Assembly (NCBI RefSeq): GCF_016625195.1
Contig: NZ_JACVUP010000004.1
Span: 124,001 to 188,000, forward strand
DNA: 64,000 bases
DNA from: Erwinia sp. S63
Lineage (GTDB): Bacteria > Pseudomonadota > Gammaproteobacteria > Enterobacterales > Enterobacteriaceae
Direction of reading: 5' to 3'
The position numbers and the translations under genes are program-made. Shown in pieces: positions 8,657 to 17,867 of the stretch. The number at the start of each line of letters is the position of its first letter. Position 1 is the first letter of the stretch. A model generated the notes under the pieces. That model saw only the letters and a program-made list of their open reading frames with translations. It did not search any database and was not told the DNA's origin.

Positions 8657-8876
8657 GAATAAACCCTTATTACTTTTATAACGAAGATGAAAGGGCGCAT
8701 TCTACGTCAATTTTTATCAAATGAAAATAATACGCATCATGCAGAATCGTCCGGAAATAATACCGCAACAGGATGCATTTATATCGCACAGTAAGATAAG
8801 GAGTTGATATTTTATACAACTGAACCGGAGTAGTAGCCGCGATAAATAGCGGCTACAAGAGAGAGTAGGATATATT

Positions 8877-10172
8877 TTACAGACTGCGATAGAACGGGAA
8901 GCAACCGGTAATCAGCGCGACCACTAACAACACAATCGAGGTAATAAATGACCAGCGCAGCGTGAAGCGTTGTGTCTGGGCATAATCGAGCTTCAGCATG
9001 CCGACTAATAAATAGGTCGAGGCAACCAGCGGGCTGAGAATATGCACCGGCTGGCCGACTAATGCCGCGCGTGCCATTTCAATCGGTTCGATACCGTAAT
9101 GTCCGGCCGCCTGCACCAGCACGGGCAGCATGCCGAAATAGAACACATCGTTCGATACCATCCAGGTGACGGGAATACTGATCAATGCGGTAATGACCGC
9201 CAGATAAGGGCCGAGCGCAGCGGGAATGGTTTGCACAATCGCCTGCGCCAGTGCGTTCGCCATACCGGTTTCAGCAAAAATACCGGTAAACACCGCAGCG
9301 GCGAAAATTAATCCTGCCACAGCAAGGATGGCGGGCGCATGGCGGCCGATCTGCTCCTGCTGCTGGCTGAGTTGCGGATAATTGACGACGAACATGATAG
9401 CGGTTGCCAGCATAAACAGGTACGCCATGGGCATGACATCCAGCACCAGGAAGGTCATCAGTGCAATGGTTAACGCCCAGTTGAACCAGAAACGCCAAGC
9501 GACGCAGCCTTTCTCTTCGAACTGCAGCGCGGCGCGGTCCACCGGAATATGCTGCTGAAAGCCCAAACGCTTGCGTTCGCTTCTGCCGAGCATGACCGCC
9601 AGAATAAAGGTCCAGGCTACACAGGCCAATAGTGGAATCAGCAACGGGACAAACAGAGTAGAGACGTCGGCCTGAACTGCGGCCGCAGCACGCGCAGTGG
9701 GTCCACCCCACGGAAACATATTGCCCAGCCCGGTGCACTGTAATAGCAGAGCGGCGACGCTGAGCTTTGATAATCCGATACGTTCATATATCGGCATAAA
9801 CGCGGAAAGCACGATCATATATACGGTTGCGCCATCACCATCCAGGGCAACAATAAAGCCAAGTAGCGCAGTTCCGACAAATATCTTTACCGGATCGCCA
9901 TCGACTGCAGAAACGATGCGTTTAATAATCGGATCAAACATCCCGGCATCCGTTACGCTCATAAAATAGAGCATCGCGAATATCAACATCACGCCAGTGG
10001 GCGCGACGGTGCGTAATCCTTTGATTACCATTTCACCCATATCCGCGCCATGGCCGGATAACAACGCGAATATCGTGGGAATGAGGATTAATGCGGTCAG
10101 AGCGGAAAGCTTTTTGCTCATTAATAAGCCAATAAAGCAGATTATCATAAGCAGACTGATGATCAGCAGCAT
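8877..10172 (-). CDS. CitMHS family citrate-metal:proton symporter
   Basis: A 431-residue integral membrane protein with about 12 predicted membrane segments. It matches the CitMHS family (Bacillus CitM/CitH), which imports citrate complexed with divalent metal: early LMSKKLSALTALILIPTIFAL, GADMGEMVIKGLRTVAPTGVMLIFAM, the GFIVALDGDGATVYMIVLSAF segment, GPTARAAAAVQADVS, and the late SNDVFYFGMLPVL and GQPVHILSPLVASTYLLVG. No helical segment appears lost. It lies downstream of, and in the same direction as, a secreted royal-jelly-like gene, with 333 bp and a hairpin between. The inner membrane location is certain; the metal and organic acid are inferred from family. Confidence 0.88.
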   Translation of the reverse strand: MLLIISLLMIICFIGLLMSKKLSALTALILIPTIFALLSGHGADMGEMVIKGLRTVAPTGVMLIFAMLYFMSVTDAGMFDPIIKRIVSAVDGDPVKIFVGTALLGFIVALDGDGATVYMIVLSAFMPIYERIGLSKLSVAALLLQCTGLGNMFPWGGPTARAAAAVQADVSTLFVPLLIPLLACVAWTFILAVMLGRSERKRLGFQQHIPVDRAALQFEEKGCVAWRFWFNWALTIALMTFLVLDVMPMAYLFMLATAIMFVVNYPQLSQQQEQIGRHAPAILAVAGLIFAAAVFTGIFAETGMANALAQAIVQTIPAALGPYLAVITALISIPVTWMVSNDVFYFGMLPVLVQAAGHYGIEPIEMARAALVGQPVHILSPLVASTYLLVGMLKLDYAQTQRFTLRWSFITSIVLLVVALITGCFPFYRSL

Positions 10173-10505
10173 GACGAGAGTTCCTGTCCAGAGGGATAGA
10201 GCACGTTTGTGGGTAGCAAACGCAATGTGTTCGGAATAAATAAAAAACAGCGAATGATTATTTATTGTTCAAATTAACCTTCTGCAACCTCGTCAATCTG
10301 GTAATATTATCCAGTGTTTTTTTCGGCAGGCACAAGGTTAGGTTTACGCGAAAGTTGTGCGTAACCTCTTAGTTTTAATAAATTTAAAATAGCGTACGGT
10401 GATGATTTATCCTGGTGTTATTTCCTCCTGTTTATCAATATAGGTAGCGTTGATTAAGCGCGGCCTGAAGACCGCGCTTAATAGTATTAAACTGCACCTT
10501 CTGGC
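10173..10505. other. Intergenic stretch between the secreted beta-propeller gene and CitMHS gene
   Basis: 333 bp with no gene I can support. It holds the hairpin at 10454-10481 and, nearer the CitMHS start, AT-rich sequence that should carry that gene's own promoter. Confidence 0.4.
10454..10481 (-). terminator. Hairpin downstream of royal-jelly-like gene
   Basis: TTAAGCGCGG, eight-base loop, CCGCGCTTAA: a perfect 10-bp stem starting 25 bp past the stop codon at 10506. The T-run is weak, so termination may be partial. Confidence 0.55.
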
Positions 10506-11636
10506 TTATTGATAATCCAGCGGTGAAGGTTTAATCGGTAACGGCAGACGATAAAGTTTCACTGGATATTCCACGGTTGAGGGTTTGCCGCCGGTGGTCG
10601 CTGGCGTGCGATTGATCTGTCCGGATGGCATCCACAGTGCGCCATTGGATACCCACATTGCGTCAATCCATACCAGGCGTGGATCCTGCACCACGGTGGT
10701 CACTTTGCCATCGGGCGCAATACGTTTAATGCTGCGGGTATTGATATCCGACGCGTAGATATTGCCTTCGGCATCGATGGCTGTTCCGCCGGTGCTCCAG
10801 GTTTCGCGCACTTTCTCCGCATGCTTCGCCACTTCCGCTGCTGAAAGGGCGCTGTTGTTCAGATAACGGGTTTCAATCCGCGCCAGCGGACCCGGAATCG
10901 CCTGGTAGAAGAGCCATTTGCCGTCCGGCGAGACTTCCAGCTGATCGAGGCCGACGCGTTTTTCACGGCCATCACGCAGAATCAACTTTTTGCCATCCGC
11001 ATAAATTGGCTGGTGATCAATGGAAAGAGGATGGTTATCCAGCACCCGCCAGCTTTTGCCGCTTTTCAGGTTCAGCACCACTAATCCCACTGCGCCGGGA
11101 TCGGTGATATAGGCGAAATCGCCATTAAAACGCACATCATCCAGATAGCTGGTGGGTTGCAGCGTTGGTGCCTTAAACACATAGCTGTTCACCACTTTGC
11201 CAGTCGCCAGATTGATGTGGACCAGCTTGGCGCCACCAGCCACGGCCTGATCGCCGGTACCAATCCCTTTATTGCCCGAATCCATCACCCACAGATCGCC
11301 ATCCGGGCCTATACGCAACGCATTAACGTGGTAGAAATGATGCTCCGGATCGTTAGCGTTCCACTGATTCCAGCTGTCATCGGGAAAGGCTTTCAGCTGA
11401 TTATTGATCACTTCCGCCAGCTGCAAACCCGCACCTTCCGATTGCGTTAACGAGGCGAACAGACGGTTGTCATGACTGACGGTAATGCCATTCCACACGC
11501 GCGGCGAGGTGGCAACCTGCTCCAGACGACTGTCCTGTTGGGTCGGCAACGTCACGGGCAGCGTGTCTTGTGCCAAAACCTGTGCGCTGCTGGCTAAAGC
11601 GATCATCGCAACCAGTGCTTTCAGTGAATGTTTCAT
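10506..11636 (-). CDS. Exported major royal jelly/SMP-30-like beta-propeller protein
   Basis: A 376-residue protein with a clear Sec signal peptide (MKHSLKALVAMIALASSAQV, cleavage near VLA-QD around residue 22), so periplasmic. The body resembles the bacterial major-royal-jelly (MRJP) family and gluconolactonase-type six-bladed propellers: repeated blade strands such as GPDGDLWVMDSGNKG, SYLDDVRFNGDFAYITDPG, VSPDGKWLFYQA, AIDAEGNIYASDINTRSI and WIDAMWVSNGALWMPSG. Family members bind small molecules or hydrolyse lactones, but the catalytic state here is not provable. It is divergent from a LysR gene with 136 bp between and upstream of the CitMHS carrier, suggesting one regulated organic-acid locus. 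Confidence 0.82.
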   Translation of the reverse strand: MKHSLKALVAMIALASSAQVLAQDTLPVTLPTQQDSRLEQVATSPRVWNGITVSHDNRLFASLTQSEGAGLQLAEVINNQLKAFPDDSWNQWNANDPEHHFYHVNALRIGPDGDLWVMDSGNKGIGTGDQAVAGGAKLVHINLATGKVVNSYVFKAPTLQPTSYLDDVRFNGDFAYITDPGAVGLVVLNLKSGKSWRVLDNHPLSIDHQPIYADGKKLILRDGREKRVGLDQLEVSPDGKWLFYQAIPGPLARIETRYLNNSALSAAEVAKHAEKVRETWSTGGTAIDAEGNIYASDINTRSIKRIAPDGKVTTVVQDPRLVWIDAMWVSNGALWMPSGQINRTPATTGGKPSTVEYPVKLYRLPLPIKPSPLDYQ

Positions 11637-11722
11637 CCTTTACTCCCTTGTTAAGCGCCACAAGGTGACGCGAACAGTGTGTTGCTCTGTTGTTAATGTC
11701 ATTCCATCCTGGCAGCGTAGAG

Positions 11723-11751
11723 TGATAAATTATATTCTCTGAATTTTATCA
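11723..11751. promoter_or_regulatory. Candidate LysR operator
   Basis: TGATAAATT (11723-11731) and AATTTTATCA (11742-11751) form an imperfect dyad (one extra T) in the gap between the divergent secreted-protein and LysR genes, ending 21 bp before the LysR start. Position and symmetry fit an autoregulatory LysR-type site. Confidence 0.4.
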
Positions 11752-11772
11752 ATTGATTCCTGGTGGGAATGA

Positions 11773-12654
11773 ATGGAACTGAAAGATCTGCATTATCTGC
11801 TGGCGGTGAAGGAAACAGAACATCTGGGTAAAGCGGCGCAATCCCTTGGTATCACTCAGCCCGCGTTAACCAAATGTCTACAACGTCTGGAGAAGTTTTA
11901 CGCCACGCGGTTGATTCTCAAGGTGGGGCGTGGGATGCAACTCACAGAAGCGGGACTACTACTTTGTGAACGTGCTCAAAAAGTCGTGCACATGATGCAG
12001 GTCACCCGGCAGGATTTACAGGCGCTGGGTGCGGGAACGGCGGGCGTGATCCGGTTAGGCGTGGCGGCAACGGCAGCAGAATTTATGCTACCGGTGCTGA
12101 GTAAAGACTTGTTGCACAAAGCTCCCACCGCCAGACTCGAAGTGACGGTCGGGATGAATGATCTGCTGCAAAAGCTGCTGCGTGAGAACAAAGTCGATTT
12201 GATTCTGGGTTTTCTGCCGCAGGGGAACAGCGAGTTCATTACCCGTCCGCTGATTGAGGATCCGGTGGTGATTGCCGCCAGCCGTCACCATCCGCTGGCG
12301 AACATTCATCCGACGCCTGAACAGCTTGATGAATATAACTGGTTGTTACCTTCCGATAACGTCGCGACGCGTCAGTGGCTGGAACAACGCTTGCGCAGCG
12401 GTGGCTATGCGGCGCCGCGCGCGCAAATGGAAAGTAATACGCTGTCCCCGCTGCGCGCCGTGCTGGCGCAGACCCAGTTGTTGAGTTTTCTTTCCCGCCG
12501 CTTATTAAAAGGTGAGGGCGGTGAGTTGATTGAAATTCCACTGCCGCTGGTCATGATGCCGCGTACCTTTGGCTGGCAATTCCGCTCACTCAGTGAGCTT
12601 TCACCCGCTTCACGTCTTCTGGTGGATTTGGCAGAAAAACGCTGGCCCTGGTGA
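11773..12654 (+). CDS. LysR family transcriptional regulator
   Basis: A 293-residue LysR-type regulator. The N-terminal HTH spans about residues 1-60 (DLHYLLAVKETEHLGKAAQS, ITQPALTKCLQRLE), followed by the linker helix and the two-lobed effector domain beginning near VIRLGVAATAAEFMLPVL. The start is the ATG at 11773 after a GGTGGGAATGA stretch. It is transcribed away from the exported beta-propeller gene, with a dyad in the shared 136-bp gap, so it most likely controls that gene, perhaps with the CitMHS carrier, in response to an organic acid or lactone (inference). It is followed by a hairpin at 12679. Confidence 0.9.
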   Translation: MELKDLHYLLAVKETEHLGKAAQSLGITQPALTKCLQRLEKFYATRLILKVGRGMQLTEAGLLLCERAQKVVHMMQVTRQDLQALGAGTAGVIRLGVAATAAEFMLPVLSKDLLHKAPTARLEVTVGMNDLLQKLLRENKVDLILGFLPQGNSEFITRPLIEDPVVIAASRHHPLANIHPTPEQLDEYNWLLPSDNVATRQWLEQRLRSGGYAAPRAQMESNTLSPLRAVLAQTQLLSFLSRRLLKGEGGELIEIPLPLVMMPRTFGWQFRSLSELSPASRLLVDLAEKRWPW

Positions 12655-12678
12655 TCCCCGGAATACCCTCAGCACGAG

Positions 12679-12700
12679 AACCTGTGATTTTTCACAGGTT
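12679..12700 (+). terminator. Hairpin after LysR gene
   Basis: AACCTGTGA, four-T loop, TCACAGGTT: a 9-bp perfect stem 25 bp past the LysR stop, followed by TGCTCTATTA. The T-run is weak. Confidence 0.5.
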
Positions 12701-12828
12701 TGCTCTATTAACATGCGTGATAATTACCGAAAATAACCCACCTGTATTATTAATCATTGAAGAATAAGGAATTATCCAAATGTAAAATTGCCGGATAACC
12801 GGTAACAATTTCTTGCAATAGTAATCTT

Positions 12829-12847
12829 AATGCGTATATTTCTCATT
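12829..12847. promoter_or_regulatory. Candidate Fur box upstream of fhuE
   Basis: AATGCGTATATTTCTCATT matches the symmetric extended Fur consensus AATGATAATCATTATCATT at 13 of 19 positions and is itself an imperfect inverted repeat (AATGCG/CTCATT). It lies about 170 bp upstream of the fhuE start. Ferric-coprogen receptors are classic Fur targets. Confidence 0.4.
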
Positions 12848-13016
12848 TGCTTTCTTAACGGCATCTTTACGGTCGTTCTGTTTGTGCCAGGACGGCACGG
12901 TCGGGAAATACCTCATCCTGATATTCCTTTTCAGCACGTTATTTATGGCTGGATCTAACAGACGTCAGCAGCTATGCCGCCAATACAAAATAACGATAAG
13001 TTGATTGAGGAATATT

Positions 13017-15221
13017 ATGTCTTTCAAAGAAAAGCGCGTCAGGGAATCTGGCCGTGCGCCGCAGCGTGCATTGCGTGTCTCTCTGCTGGCAATGATGGTG
13101 GCGTCAGGTATTGCCCAGGCCGCAGATAGCACCAAAACAGAACAAACCCTGACCGTGGATGCCAGCGCCAGCAGCGATGCGCAAGAGCAAGCTGCAAAAG
13201 ATTACAGCGTTCCGGTCACTCGTGCCGGCACCAAAATGGCATTGACCGCGCGTGATATTCCGCAATCGGTCAGCATTGTCAGCAAGCAGCGTATGCAAGA
13301 TCAGCAGCTGCAATCCCTGAATGACGTACTGTCGAATACCACCGGTATCAAAGGCATCAGCGGGGATATGGATCGTACTAACTACTATTCGCGCGGTTTT
13401 ATCATCGATAACTACATGATCGATGGTATTCCAACGGCATTTGCTTCGCGCTGGAACCTGGGTGATGCGCAAACCGATATGGCTTTGTATGAGCGCGTAG
13501 AAGTGGTGCGCGGTGCCACCGGTTTGTTAACAGGGCCTGGTAATCCCTCAGCATCGATCAACATGGTGCGTAAGCACGCCGACAGCAAAGAGTTCACCGG
13601 GAATCTGGAAGCGAGCTACGGTAGCTGGGACAAACAGCGCTATGTCGCCGATCTCTCTGCGCCGCTGTCGCCCGAAGGCAACGTGCGTGGCCGCGTAGTG
13701 GCGGGTTACGAAGATAAAAACAGCTTTATCGAGCGCTATGGCTTCGAGAAGAAATTCATCTACGGTGTGGTGGATGCTGACCTGACCGATAAAACCAAGT
13801 TGTCTGTGGGCTATGAGTTCACGCAGGTGAATACCGACTCGCCGATGTGGGGTGGTTCACCGCGTTGGTATACCGATGGTTCACAGGTGAAATTGCGTCG
13901 CGGTTATAACACCTCAACGGATTGGGCGTATAACGACAAAGAAAACAAAAAAGTCTTTATTAACCTGCAGCAGAACTTCGATAACGGCTGGAACATCACG
14001 CTTAACGGCACGCATAATGAAATGTTCCTCGACAGTAAGCAGTTGTATATCGACGGCTATGTGAATAAAGATTCCGGTCTGCTGGTTAACCAGTACGATC
14101 CTTCCTATGCCTATGATGCGGTCGGCGGTACTGGCTATAACACCGGTAAACGTAAAGTCGATGCGGTAGATGCCTTTGCCAGTGGTCCCTATGAACTGTT
14201 GGGTCGTCAGCATGAGTTAATGCTGGGTGTGAACTATAGCCGTCAGGACAACAAGTATTACAGCGCCTGGACCAACATTTCACCGTCTCAATTAGGCAAC
14301 TTCTACAACTACAACGGGGATTATGCCGAGTCTGACTGGAATCCTCGTACCCCAGCGTCTGATACGCAACTGGTGCGTCAGAAATCGGCTTACCTTGCGA
14401 CGCGCATTTCGTTGGCCGATCCACTGCATATGATTCTTGGTGCGCGTTATACCAACTGGAATCGCCAGACCCTGTCTGCGGAAATGGAAAAGAACAACAT
14501 CACCCCTTATGGCGGCGTGATCTGGGATTTCTACGATAACTGGTCAGCTTACGCCAGCTACACCTCCGTATTCCAACCGCAGGATTACCAGGATGCCTCA
14601 GGAGGCTATTTGTCTCCGGTTATTGGTAAAAACTATGAAGCGGGCGTGAAATCTGACTGGTTCAACAGCCGTTTGACCACCTCAATCTCGGTATTCCGTG
14701 CTGAGCTGGACAACGTGGCGCAGGCAACCGGACAAACCAATGCGCAAACCGGAAATGCCATTTATGTGGGCAAAAAAGGGGTGGTCAGCCGCGGGGTTGA
14801 GTTTGAAATGAACGGTGCCTTGACAGATAACTGGCAGATGACGTTTGGTGGCACCAGCTATGTTGCAGAAGATCGTAACGGTGACAACTATAACTCTCAG
14901 CTGCCACGCACTTCATTCAATCTGTTTACCAGCTATCGCTTGCCAATGATGGACCAACTGACGTTGGGTGGCGGGGTCAACTGGCAGGCGAAGACCTATC
15001 TGGACATCTCCGGGCCAGAAGGCAATGGCACCTGGCGTGCGCGTCAGGGCAGCTATGCGCTGGTGGATCTGTTCGCGCGCTACGACGTGACCAAAAACGT
15101 CACCCTGCAGGCCAACCTGAACAACCTGTTCGACAAAGAGTATGACAAAAACGTCGGTAACGGCGGGATCGTTTACGGTACGCCGCGTAACTTCTCGGTC
15201 ACCGCGTCTTATCGTTTCTGA
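13017..15221 (+). CDS. fhuE: FhuE-type TonB-dependent ferric-coprogen/rhodotorulate receptor
   Basis: A 734-residue outer-membrane siderophore receptor. Signal peptide with cleavage near IAQA-ADS; a plug domain with TLTVDA, the TKMALTARDIPQSVSIVSKQ stretch, SRGFIIDNYMIDGIPT and ERVEVVRGATGLLTGPGNPS; then a 22-strand beta barrel ending in the terminal aromatic YRF. The sequence follows E. coli FhuE closely along its whole length, so uptake of hydroxamates such as ferric coprogen and rhodotorulic acid is expected, powered by TonB and completed by FhuBCD encoded elsewhere. The ATG at 13017 is chosen over an upstream TTG (13005) because GAGG at 13007-13010 is its ribosome site. Probably Fur-controlled. 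Confidence 0.93.
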   Translation: MSFKEKRVRESGRAPQRALRVSLLAMMVASGIAQAADSTKTEQTLTVDASASSDAQEQAAKDYSVPVTRAGTKMALTARDIPQSVSIVSKQRMQDQQLQSLNDVLSNTTGIKGISGDMDRTNYYSRGFIIDNYMIDGIPTAFASRWNLGDAQTDMALYERVEVVRGATGLLTGPGNPSASINMVRKHADSKEFTGNLEASYGSWDKQRYVADLSAPLSPEGNVRGRVVAGYEDKNSFIERYGFEKKFIYGVVDADLTDKTKLSVGYEFTQVNTDSPMWGGSPRWYTDGSQVKLRRGYNTSTDWAYNDKENKKVFINLQQNFDNGWNITLNGTHNEMFLDSKQLYIDGYVNKDSGLLVNQYDPSYAYDAVGGTGYNTGKRKVDAVDAFASGPYELLGRQHELMLGVNYSRQDNKYYSAWTNISPSQLGNFYNYNGDYAESDWNPRTPASDTQLVRQKSAYLATRISLADPLHMILGARYTNWNRQTLSAEMEKNNITPYGGVIWDFYDNWSAYASYTSVFQPQDYQDASGGYLSPVIGKNYEAGVKSDWFNSRLTTSISVFRAELDNVAQATGQTNAQTGNAIYVGKKGVVSRGVEFEMNGALTDNWQMTFGGTSYVAEDRNGDNYNSQLPRTSFNLFTSYRLPMMDQLTLGGGVNWQAKTYLDISGPEGNGTWRARQGSYALVDLFARYDVTKNVTLQANLNNLFDKEYDKNVGNGGIVYGTPRNFSVTASYRF

Positions 15222-15235
15222 TTTCAACCAACCGG

Positions 15236-15253
15236 GCACGCAGCGATGCGTGC
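15236..15253 (+). terminator. Hairpin after fhuE
   Basis: GCACGCA, loop GCGA, TGCGTGC, beginning 15 bp past the fhuE stop. The stem is perfect but no T-run follows, so it is a probable, not certain, terminator. Confidence 0.4.
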
Positions 15254-15344
15254 TCTGCCAGGATTCACGCGGGCGTTTGTGAGTGAATGGCAGGGGCGGC
15301 AAGGATGCCGGCCCGGCGTTGTTCACATCAGGCTTGATAAATTA

Positions 15345-16319
15345 TCAACATCCCGCCGCAATATAATCCCCGTTCGCACTGATCGGCACCACGGTTAAAA
15401 ACAGCACCAGCGCAAATAAGATCAGCAAAGCGCCCCCGGCAATACGTACCATCCCCAGTATTTGCTGCGTGCGTGGCGATGACTCAGCTAACCATAACTC
15501 TCCCGCGCGTTGGCGAAAATGGCGTACAAACAGGGCCAGTGCAACCAGCGCTATACCGGTGCCGAGTGCCATGGTCATCACCGCAAACATCCCCCAACGG
15601 GTGATCCCAATCACGCTGGCAAACAGCAGCACTGTGAGTGCGCCGCTGCAAGGGCGTACGCCCGTGGCAATAATAATGCCGACCCACGCTTTCCAGTTAT
15701 CCACGGATTCTGCAGTAATGCCGTGATGATGGCCACAGCCATTATGATGCTGCTCATGCTCATGCTCATGCTCATGCTCATGCTCATGCTCATGCTCATG
15801 CTCATGTTGGTGCTGGTGCTGGTGCAGATGCTTATTGCGGGCTCGCCAGGCCTGCACCATCATCATCACGCCGAGCGCGGCGATAAACAGCGCGCTGGCT
15901 TTTTCCAGATACCAGCGACTGGTGCTGAGATCGCCGGTCGTCAGGTTAAAGCCAACAGCCAGGATAAACACAAAGGCGATGGCGCTGAGACCCTGCACCA
16001 GGCTGCCAAGAAACGGCACGCTGAGCGCGACACCGCGCGGCGGTTGATGAGTGGTGAGCCAGGTGGTAACGATAAATTTGCCATGGCCGGGGCCAACCGC
16101 GTGCAAAATGCCATAAATAAAGGTCACGCCAATCAACCACAACCCCGCGCTGTATTGCCCGCTATTGATTTGCAGCAGATGCGTCACCAGCAGGCGATGG
16201 AGTTGGATCTGCGTTTGCAGTGACCAGGCGAGAAACGCCGTCCAGTGGGAAAACAGCACGGCGAGCGCGGCAAAAATTGCCAGCGCTACAAGAGTAAATC
16301 CAGTTTTAGTGGCAGTCAT
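15345..16319 (-). CDS. NicO-family nickel/cobalt exporter with His-Glu repeat
   Basis: A 324-residue inner-membrane protein of the NicO (RcnA/HoxN-related) superfamily. The metal signature YGILHAVGPGHGKFIVTTW lies in an early membrane helix and GVRPCSGALTVLLFA in a later one; six or seven membrane segments are visible. Between them sits a cytosolic or periplasmic loop of alternating His and Glu, then HHNGCGHHHG, a likely metal-sensing or metal-buffering arm. RcnA proteins export Ni/Co with a similar His-rich loop. No rcnR-like repressor or DUF1007 partner is adjacent. It is convergent with fhuE. The specificity is inferred from family only. Confidence 0.85.
   Translation of the reverse strand: MTATKTGFTLVALAIFAALAVLFSHWTAFLAWSLQTQIQLHRLLVTHLLQINSGQYSAGLWLIGVTFIYGILHAVGPGHGKFIVTTWLTTHQPPRGVALSVPFLGSLVQGLSAIAFVFILAVGFNLTTGDLSTSRWYLEKASALFIAALGVMMMVQAWRARNKHLHQHQHQHEHEHEHEHEHEHEHEHEQHHNGCGHHHGITAESVDNWKAWVGIIIATGVRPCSGALTVLLFASVIGITRWGMFAVMTMALGTGIALVALALFVRHFRQRAGELWLAESSPRTQQILGMVRIAGGALLILFALVLFLTVVPISANGDYIAAGC
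15752..15805. repeat. Hexanucleotide tandem repeat GCTCAT x 9
   Basis: Nine uninterrupted perfect GCTCAT units inside the NicO exporter gene. On the coding strand they give alternating Glu-His pairs. The 6-bp unit can expand or contract without a frameshift, so the metal-binding arm length can vary between strains. Confidence 0.95.
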
Positions 16320-16508
16320 AGCTATCAGATATCGCGGCCCTGAAAACCGACAGCATGCAGGATTTTAGTGCGATTTTATAGGGTGTAAGGCGGAAGTAAT
16401 CTGGGCGCTGCCAATAGCTATTATACGTGAAAACTCAGGTTGGCGATGCTGAAAGCAGCAACCTGGCTCAAAAGCATCAGTGCCCATGTCACTTGCGCAA
16501 ACGTAACG

Positions 16509-17657
16509 TTATGAAGTATTCCTCTCAGCAGCCAGGGCGGTTTTGCCCACGGAAGTGAAAATGGCATCACTCTGCGGGGTGTGAATGCGACCGCAGAGCA
16601 CATTACGATAGTGACGTTGTAACGGATGGTGGCGCGTTAACGCATGATTGCCAATGCTTTCCACCATCAGTTCAACGGCGCGGATGGCATTTTCTGTCAC
16701 CACCTGTTTGATTTGTGCCGTATGGCTGCTGGCAACCTGACCGCGTGCGGTACTGTTAAGCAGCGTGTGATTGGTGAATAACAGCGTATCGATGCGTCCA
16801 ACCAACTCTTTAAAGCGGGGCAAGGAAGCCAGCGGTGCACCGAGGTTGGCAGGAGCGCGCTGTTGTAAAAAGCCGATAAACCAGTCGCGTGCGCTTTGGG
16901 CAATGGCGTCATAAAGCGAGCCGAGTAGGACGGCTAACCACACAGACTCTTCTTCATTTAGCCCGGCTTTCGGCGTGCTCCAGGGCGCAACGTTGACTGC
17001 GTGATTGAGCGGAATCAACACCTCATTTAACACCACGCGATGGCTACAGGTGCCGCGCATTCCCAGATGATCCCATTCATCGACGATTTGAATGCCAGGC
17101 GCATTGGCGGGCACCAGATAACCGCCGACCAGCGGATCCACATCATCACTTCTGGCCCAAACGAGAAACCAGCTCAGCCCATGGCTGCCGGTGGAGTAGA
17201 TCTTCTCGCCACTGATGCGCCAGCCCTCGGCGGTTCGCCGCGCTCGGGTTGCGGGCAAACCGCCACGCGCTGGCGTACCCAGTTCAGGCTCGACGCGCAG
17301 CGCATTGATCAACGCGCCCTGAATGACCACGCTGCTCGCCACTGTAGCGCGTACATCAACAGGCCAATTAGATTCCTCACTCAGCCGCCGCGTGTTGAGA
17401 TACTGCATGATCAGAATTAGCGCAGTAGAGGGTTCTCCACGAGCTACCGCCTGAATGATCGTCTGACAATCCCTTAAATCGCCACCACCGCCGCCTGCGG
17501 AGACGGGCAAAGCGAAATGCAACAATCCCAGTTGTTGCAGATGAGCAAAAGCCGCGCGCGGAAATTCACCGCTGCGATCAACTTCTTCAGCATGTTCAGC
17601 CAATCGTTTGGTGAGGGCTGGCAATATTTCAGCGAGAAAAGGTGTGTTATTTGCCAT
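16509..17657 (-). CDS. Acyl-CoA dehydrogenase-fold flavoprotein (SfnB/DszC-like)
   Basis: A 382-residue protein of the acyl-CoA dehydrogenase superfamily. Segments seen are GEFPRAAFAHLQQLGLLHFALPV near the N-terminus, the middle beta domain with AEGWRISGEKIYSTGSHGLSWF and DEWDHLGMRGTCSHRVVLNEV, and the C-terminal four-helix bundle. It is of the group lacking the usual acyl-CoA catalytic Glu context and found in sulfur loci (SfnB, DszC/TdsC, some monooxygenases). The ATG at 17657 is chosen; a longer frame to 17729 begins with atypical residues. It is divergent from a Tat-exported sulfonate-type binding protein, 210 bp apart. A role in oxidative release of sulfur is likely but unproven. Confidence 0.78.
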   Translation of the reverse strand: MANNTPFLAEILPALTKRLAEHAEEVDRSGEFPRAAFAHLQQLGLLHFALPVSAGGGGGDLRDCQTIIQAVARGEPSTALILIMQYLNTRRLSEESNWPVDVRATVASSVVIQGALINALRVEPELGTPARGGLPATRARRTAEGWRISGEKIYSTGSHGLSWFLVWARSDDVDPLVGGYLVPANAPGIQIVDEWDHLGMRGTCSHRVVLNEVLIPLNHAVNVAPWSTPKAGLNEEESVWLAVLLGSLYDAIAQSARDWFIGFLQQRAPANLGAPLASLPRFKELVGRIDTLLFTNHTLLNSTARGQVASSHTAQIKQVVTENAIRAVELMVESIGNHALTRHHPLQRHYRNVLCGRIHTPQSDAIFTSVGKTALAAERNTS

Positions 17658-17867
17658 TGAGAAAACCTTATTTATCTCTGAATAACATAAGGTCGATTGT
17701 TTCCTGATATGGCGAGGCTGTAAAAGCAATAAAACCGCTTAACACATGCGTAATCGGCATAATTACACGGCTGGTTGAGCTGTTAATTAACGATTAATCT
17801 GCCTGCTCCTGAATGAATTATTACAACGCTCACTCTTTCACCTGTATATATTTTTGGGAGTAAAATC

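Larger units (their letters stand above)
12655..13016 (+). other. Leader region of fhuE
   Basis: 362 bp between the LysR stop and the fhuE start. It contains the LysR terminator hairpin (12679-12700) and a Fur-like site (12829-12847); I see no open reading frame worth calling. Confidence 0.5.

Noticed and set aside
15740..15810. CRISPR-like short repeat
   Set aside because: The 6-bp units have no spacers and lie in frame in a coding sequence.
15510..16223. Long rightward open frame rich in Met-Leu repeats opposite the NicO exporter
   Set aside because: It is the antisense reading of the GCTCAT repeat and the membrane helices. The opposite strand has NicO signatures and the correct length.
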